64,000 bases of DNA, taken from assembly GCF_030812255.1 (NCBI RefSeq), contig NZ_JAUSSH010000001.1, positions 186,001 to 250,000 on the forward strand, written 5' to 3'. The notes under the pieces are model-generated. The model searched no databases, was not told the DNA's origin, and worked only from the letters and a program-made list of their open reading frames with translations. How positions within the stretch are numbered: position 1 is the first letter of the stretch; every line of letters begins with the position of its first letter. Of the stretch, positions 59,817 to 64,000 are shown in pieces. Source of the DNA: Paeniglutamicibacter psychrophenolicus. GTDB taxonomy: Bacteria; Actinomycetota; Actinomycetes; Actinomycetales; Micrococcaceae. Both the position numbers and the translations under genes were made by a program.

Positions 59817-60565
59817 GCCGCGCGCTCCAATCGTTCCTTGGTCTTCAGCAGCCATGTGGTCAGCGTCTTGAGTAGCCGGCGCACGGTGCTGCGCGCCAGG
59901 TCTATGTCCCCGGCGGAAATGGCCGCGACGATGGTTTCGTTGCAGCCGTAAACCTCATGGCGGATGGCCTGCTCGCCAAGCCCCAGCCACAGCAGCTGGC
60001 CGAACTCGGCCTGGAAACGGATCTGCTCCCGCACCAAGCGCGGAGATTGGGAGATCACCGCAAGTTCCAGCAGGAATCCGCCCTGGTTCCGTGCGGCGGT
60101 ACGTGCGGTGGTGAAATCGGCATCCGCTAGCCAATCGGCGAGCCGGGTGGCTTCCTCGCCGGAAGCCAGTTCGGCGGCGCGTTCAGCCGCCCCGGCACAC
60201 AGCGTGGCCTCGTAGGTTCCGACATCGGCCAGCTCGATGCGTGAAATGCCGCGCAGCCGCGCCGTGAGCACCTGGGTGGGGGTGTCGCTCGAGGCCAGGA
60301 CGAAGGAGCCCCCGTCGCGTCCGCGTCGAGTTTCCACCAGCCCTGCCCTGCGGATCTCGCTCAGCGCTTCGCGCGCGGTGACCAGGGCAACGCCAAAGCG
60401 CTGGGCCAGCTCAGCCTCGGTGGGAAGTCGCTCGCCGGGGGAAATGACGCCCAGCAAGATGGCGTCGGTAAGGCGCCGGGCCACCTGCAGGGACCGGGTA
60501 GCCCCGTCCAGCGGCGTAAACACGGCGCTGCGGGGCCCTCGCGGAGTGGAGGGACTTTGGGTCAT
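59813..60565 (-). CDS. GntR-family (FadR subfamily) transcriptional regulator
   Basis: A 250-residue regulator: GntR winged helix VARRLTDAILLGVISPGERLPTEAELAQRFGV, split around residues 27-60, with ALVTAREALSEIRRAGLVETRRGRDGG, and an all-helical FCD effector domain (VGTYEATLCAGAAERAAELA ... HEVYGCNETIVAAISAGDID) with His residues that normally bind a metal. First of a unit with the Cache protein and the permease. FCD ligands are usually organic or amino acids, matching a transporter target. Confidence 0.87.
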   Translation of the reverse strand: MTQSPSTPRGPRSAVFTPLDGATRSLQVARRLTDAILLGVISPGERLPTEAELAQRFGVALVTAREALSEIRRAGLVETRRGRDGGSFVLASSDTPTQVLTARLRGISRIELADVGTYEATLCAGAAERAAELASGEEATRLADWLADADFTTARTAARNQGGFLLELAVISQSPRLVREQIRFQAEFGQLLWLGLGEQAIRHEVYGCNETIVAAISAGDIDLARSTVRRLLKTLTTWLLKTKERLERAA

Positions 60566-60614
60566 GGCTGCAACTCTATCCGTAGCGCACCGGGCATGCC
60601 CCGGGACGCGGTGT

Positions 60615-61283
60615 TCAGTCCTTGGCCAGTTGCCCGCGGATGAATTCGGCGGTGGCCTCGGCGAGCCCGGAACCGTCCTGCGAAACGGTGCGTCCGGAGC
60701 GGGCAACCTTGAAGGAATGGTCGCCGCCTTCGAACCAGAGAAGTTCGCTGTCCCGGTTGAGGTTGGAGAACACGCGGGTCATGATGTCCCGGTTCGCGAA
60801 CGGGTCGCGGGTGCCTTCGAGGAAGAGCATCGGCACCGCCAACGGGTAGAGGTGTTCGTCGCGCAGCTTGTCTTCCTTTTTAGGGGCATGCAGGGGGTAG
60901 CCCAGGAAGACCAGGGACCGGACGTCCATGCCCTCGGCGACGGCCAGGGATGCCATGCGGCCGCCAAAGGACTTGCCGGCGGCGAACACCGGAAGGTCCC
61001 CCGACAGGTTCGAACCGACCCACTCGCGCACCTTTTTCCATACCTCGACCGCAACGGGTGCACGGTCGGGGAATTTCTTGCCGGCGTCCATGTACGGGAA
61101 GTTGAACCGCAACACCGAGACGCCCTGGTTGGCCACTGCCCGGGCGTAGCCGGAGAGGAAGTCGTGGTCCTTGCCGGCGCCGGATCCGTGGGCGAGGACC
61201 AGGAAGGCCCGGGGGTTCTCGGCCTCGTCAAGCAACGCGGTGAGGGTTTCGTCGCCCCACGGGATGGTCAGTTCCTGGCTCAT
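60615..61283 (-). CDS. alpha/beta hydrolase, KANL3/Tex30 type
   Basis: A 222-residue hydrolase-fold protein. RAFLVLAHGSGAGKDHDFL gives the HG oxyanion motif, FAAGKSFGGRMASL the nucleophile elbow (G-K-S-F-G), and LLWFEGGDHSFKVARSGR the catalytic His region; LFLEGTRDPFANRD provides the acid. This set defines the KANL3/Tex30 group of dienelactone hydrolase-like proteins, whose substrates are unknown. Monocistronic between the FadR-type and glutaminase genes. Confidence 0.85.
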   Translation of the reverse strand: MSQELTIPWGDETLTALLDEAENPRAFLVLAHGSGAGKDHDFLSGYARAVANQGVSVLRFNFPYMDAGKKFPDRAPVAVEVWKKVREWVGSNLSGDLPVFAAGKSFGGRMASLAVAEGMDVRSLVFLGYPLHAPKKEDKLRDEHLYPLAVPMLFLEGTRDPFANRDIMTRVFSNLNRDSELLWFEGGDHSFKVARSGRTVSQDGSGLAEATAEFIRGQLAKD

Positions 61284-61401
61284 GCCTTCCAGCCTAGCGT
61301 TCGTGCCGGCGGGTTGGATCGAACCGATCGCCCTGCCCCGTCCCGTGCCGAACGCCACGAACCCACCCACGTGGGCGACGCGGTGCTTGAAGCCGAGGAG
61401 A

Positions 61402-63189
61402 TCAGTGCAGCGGGTAGCTGGAGTCCTTGATGTTCGCCTCCACCCGGGTGTAGGCATCGCGCGCCACTGCCTTCCAGAAGCGCAAGGCGGTTCCCGGGTC
61501 ATCGGCCTCCAGCCTGGCGATCGACGCGGCCGAAAGCACCTTCAGGTGCAGCCTGCCCACCGCGGTGACCCGGGTGGTCTGCTCGCCCTCGCCGCCCAGG
61601 GCGATCTCGCCGAAGGTCATGCCGGCCGAGAGCCTGGCGTGCCGCACCGGCTTGCCGTTCTGCAGGGTCGAGGTGACCACCTTGCCGCTGAGGATGAAGT
61701 ACACGCCGCCGAATTCTTGGCCGGGCCGGCGAATAATGCGTCCGTCCTCGATCCGGCTCTCCTCCATCAGGGACTCGAGCAGGTCGATGTCCGCCGTGTC
61801 CAGCGGGTCCAGCGCCGCGAAGTCGCGGACCGCGACCTCGCTGGGCACCAGGTCCTCGCTGCCGTGGCGCTGCAGCAGCATGGTCTCGGCCCACTCCACC
61901 GCGTCGTTGCGGCTGGGGAAGCAGCGCAGGGACGCCAGCGGCTCGAAGGCCTTTTCCTGCACCAGCGCCAGGGTGCGCCCCTCGGCCTCCAGCTCCCGGC
62001 CCAGCTGGTGGATCATCTGCACCGCGATCCGGTCGATCTCATCGACCCGGCGCAGATCCAGGATCACCAGCTCCACGGTCGGGGCAAGCCCGCTGACCTC
62101 GCGCACCATGGACTCGGTGCCGGCGAAGAGCAGGTCCCCGGCCAGCTCCACCACGTGTGCGCGCTCGCCGTACTCGGCCAGCAGCCGGTTGGCCGCATCG
62201 CTGTACCGGGTGTAGGACGGGGCCTCGGTGATGTCGTAGTTTTCGCGGATCGTCGAGCGGCCCAGTCTCGCGGCGCGCACGAAGTGCAGGCCCATGTCGG
62301 CGCTGATGCGCTCGCTGGCCGCGACCCCGCGGACCGAGGAGCCGTGCGCGTCCAGCGCCGGGGAGTAGATGGCCAGGCCCAGCTGGCCCGGCAGCACCGC
62401 GATCAGTCCGCCGCCGACCCCGGATTTCGCCGGCAGCCCGACCGCCGAAATCCAGGCCCCGGCGTCGTCGTACATTCCGCAGGTGGTCATGACCGACAGG
62501 GTGCGCTGGACCGCTTCCTTGCCCATGACCTGCACCCCGGTGGCCGGCTGGGTGCCGCCGTTGGCCAGGGTCGCGGCCATCAGGGCCAGGTCCCGGGTGT
62601 TGACCATGACCGAGCAGGCGCGAAAGTAGTCCTCGAGCACCGGGGTCGGGTCGGTCTCGATGATGTCGAAGGAGCGCAGGAGGTAGGCCAGTGCGCGGTT
62701 GCGGTGCCCGGTCAGTGCCTCGGAGGCGTAGATCGAATCGCTCAGTTCCAGCTGCCGCCCGGCGGCCGCCGAGAAGTGCTGCAGGATGCGGCCGAAGCGC
62801 GGGGCCTCGGTGTCCCGGATCAGTGAGATCGTCGCGATGGCCCCGGCGTTGATCATGGCGTTGGCCGGACGACCGGAGTCCCTGGCCAGCGAGATCTCGT
62901 TGAACGCATCCCCGCTGGGTTCCACGTCGATCTTCGTATCCACCGCGTCCAGCCCGATGTCGTCCAGTGCCAGCGCGTAGGAGAAGGGCTTGGAGATGGA
63001 TTGGATGGAGAATTCCAGCTCGGCGTCCCCGACTTGGTAGACGTGCCCGTCGACGGTGGCGATGGCGATGGCGAATTTCGTGTTGTCCGCATCCTTCATC
63101 GCCGGGATGCCCTGGTAGGGGGTGCCGGAGGAACGGCCAAGCAGGTCGGCGTGCAGGTCGGCGAGGTAGCTGTCGATGGGGGAGCGCAT
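61402..63189 (-). CDS. glsA: glutaminase fused to STAS and cyclic-nucleotide-binding domains
   Basis: A 595-residue three-domain protein. Residues 1-305 are a beta-lactamase-fold glutaminase: FSIQSISKPFSYALAL has the SxxK pair Ser64/Lys67, with AMINAGAIAT and GLPAKSGVGGGLIAV later. Residues about 335-440 are a STAS domain (TVELVILDLRRVDEIDRIAVQM). Residues about 470-590 are a cNMP-binding domain (FGGVYFILSGKVVT, FGEIALGGEGEQTTRVTAV). It hydrolyses glutamine to glutamate, probably under allosteric control by the extra domains. The start is ATG 63189 with AGGAG only two bases away. Five bases separate it from the SGNH gene stop. Confidence 0.9.
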   Translation of the reverse strand: MRSPIDSYLADLHADLLGRSSGTPYQGIPAMKDADNTKFAIAIATVDGHVYQVGDAELEFSIQSISKPFSYALALDDIGLDAVDTKIDVEPSGDAFNEISLARDSGRPANAMINAGAIATISLIRDTEAPRFGRILQHFSAAAGRQLELSDSIYASEALTGHRNRALAYLLRSFDIIETDPTPVLEDYFRACSVMVNTRDLALMAATLANGGTQPATGVQVMGKEAVQRTLSVMTTCGMYDDAGAWISAVGLPAKSGVGGGLIAVLPGQLGLAIYSPALDAHGSSVRGVAASERISADMGLHFVRAARLGRSTIRENYDITEAPSYTRYSDAANRLLAEYGERAHVVELAGDLLFAGTESMVREVSGLAPTVELVILDLRRVDEIDRIAVQMIHQLGRELEAEGRTLALVQEKAFEPLASLRCFPSRNDAVEWAETMLLQRHGSEDLVPSEVAVRDFAALDPLDTADIDLLESLMEESRIEDGRIIRRPGQEFGGVYFILSGKVVTSTLQNGKPVRHARLSAGMTFGEIALGGEGEQTTRVTAVGRLHLKVLSAASIARLEADDPGTALRFWKAVARDAYTRVEANIKDSSYPLH

Positions 63190-63194
63190 GGCTC

Positions 63195-63914
63195 CTAGCC
63201 TAGGGGCTGGGGCGCCTCGGTGTCGGCGATTGCGACGACGGGTTTCGTGCCCAGCGCCTGGCCGATGGCCGCTCCCAGGATCTTCGCGCCTTCCACGTTG
63301 GGGTGCACCCCGTCGTCGCTGAGTCCGGCGGCGAAGGTGTTGGCGTCGCTGCGCAGCCCGGCGGCGGCGTCCACGAAGATCCATCCGCGCTCGGCGGCCA
63401 GGGATTGCAGGAAGACGTTGTACTCCACGGTGGCCTGAACCGCGTCGTCGCGCGGGGGGACGCTGGAGAGCAGGACCCTCGGGGCCTGGACGATCTGTGA
63501 GATCCGGATGAGGTTTGCCGCGGTCCGCTCACGTTTGGTGTGCCGGGCCAGGTCGTTGGTTCCGGCCAGGATCACCAGCGCGTCGGCGCTGCCGTGGCGC
63601 AGGGCGGCTGCCATGTCCCCGGTCTGGGCCCCGCCCAGGGCCCACCCGCCGGTCCAGGCCAGGGCCGGGGGTGCCCCGGGCGTGTTCACGTAGTTGATCC
63701 AGGAGGCCTCCCCGACATGCCCGTCGGCCACCGTGTGGCTGCCGGCGGCGGTGATCGAGTCCCCGGCGACCATGAATCCCACCTGGACCCCGCCGGCGGG
63801 CAGGGCGAAGGCCTGCGGGACCGGTTGATCGGCGCGCGGGCCTCCGGAGAGGCCGAGCAGGCCGGCAAAGACGGACACGATTGCGAGTATGAGCAAGGGT
63901 TTGCGGGTTCCCAA
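63195..63914 (-). CDS. secreted SGNH/GDSL hydrolase
   Basis: A 239-residue esterase-like protein. An N-terminal hydrophobic helix (LLILAIVSVFAGLLGLSG) is a signal peptide or anchor. The SGNH blocks follow: GDSITA with Ser53, GGAQTGDM, ILAGTNDLARH (Asn of block III) and DDGVHPNVEGAK (catalytic Asp/His). It probably deacylates an extracellular ester. TTG 63914 has GGAAGGGGG eight bases upstream. It precedes the glutaminase gene by five bases and probably shares its transcript. Confidence 0.85.
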   Translation of the reverse strand: MGTRKPLLILAIVSVFAGLLGLSGGPRADQPVPQAFALPAGGVQVGFMVAGDSITAAGSHTVADGHVGEASWINYVNTPGAPPALAWTGGWALGGAQTGDMAAALRHGSADALVILAGTNDLARHTKRERTAANLIRISQIVQAPRVLLSSVPPRDDAVQATVEYNVFLQSLAAERGWIFVDAAAGLRSDANTFAAGLSDDGVHPNVEGAKILGAAIGQALGTKPVVAIADTEAPQPLG

Positions 63915-64000
63915 GGTATTGCCCCCTTCCTGGCCTTTAAGCCTAAGGGTGCACCGTGCCCGGGAACGTGCGGGACGGACTCAATCCTGCAACGATTCGC

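Noticed and set aside
63976-64000. Possible last codons (E-S-L-Q-D, stop) of a minus-strand gene entering from the right
   Set aside because: Five codons are too few to support a gene.

Overview
The window is high-GC DNA (strong G/C preference at third codon positions, frequent GTG/TTG starts, several apparently leaderless promoters with a TANNNT -10 box six or seven bases before the start codon). Together with the gene content (an IdeR-type iron box, a JetABC/MksFEB condensin, APC permeases next to PucR and FadR-type regulators, a glutaminase-STAS-cNMP fusion) this points to an actinobacterium, most likely of the Micrococcaceae (Arthrobacter / Paeniglutamicibacter / Glutamicibacter group). 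The genus is inference. It reads as ordinary chromosome. I see no rRNA, tRNA, CRISPR array, insertion sequence or phage.

Layout. 1-6.6 kb: end of an alpha/beta hydrolase, an FAD dehydrogenase, small membrane and DUF2087 proteins, an inositol monophosphatase-like enzyme, and a MarR regulator coupled to a drug exporter. 6.6-16.2 kb: a catabolic cluster (APC permease, class III CoA-transferase, PucR regulator, class III aminotransferase, glutaryl-CoA dehydrogenase, aldehyde dehydrogenase, 3-hydroxyacyl-CoA dehydrogenase) whose enzymes fit uptake of 5-aminovalerate and its conversion through glutarate and glutaryl-CoA towards acetoacetyl-CoA. 16.2-22.2 kb: an 855-base intergenic region, the xanthine dehydrogenase operon xdhABC, and the remnant of a nucleobase permease. 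22.2-37.5 kb: small enzymes, an amidohydrolase-permease pair with a TetR regulator, a siderophore-interacting protein behind an iron box, two 3-methyladenine glycosylases, an ArsR-CDF metal-efflux pair and a MacB-like ABC exporter.

37.7-41.8 kb: a cellulose-synthase-like glycosyltransferase overlapping an anti-anti-sigma (STAS) protein, an RsbW-like kinase and a membrane SpoIIE-type phosphatase. This is a complete partner-switching module attached to a polysaccharide synthase, and the best candidate here for a little-described system. 41.8-48.3 kb, opposite strand: jetA-jetB-jetC (MukB-like condensin, the Wadjet core) with no jetD nuclease, followed by an ECF sigma factor and an O6-alkylguanine methyltransferase. 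48.5-53.8 kb: a lipoprotein polysaccharide deacetylase, two AT-richer lipoproteins, a gene-poor stretch and an aldo/keto reductase. 53.9-64 kb: a RecB-nuclease/UPF1-helicase fusion, a permease with a Cache-domain protein and a FadR-type regulator, an alpha/beta hydrolase, the glutaminase fusion and an SGNH hydrolase.

Many genes are joined by 4-base ATGA overlaps, which marks the operons. Several divergent promoters carry clear inverted repeats that are listed as candidate operators; which protein binds each one is inference.
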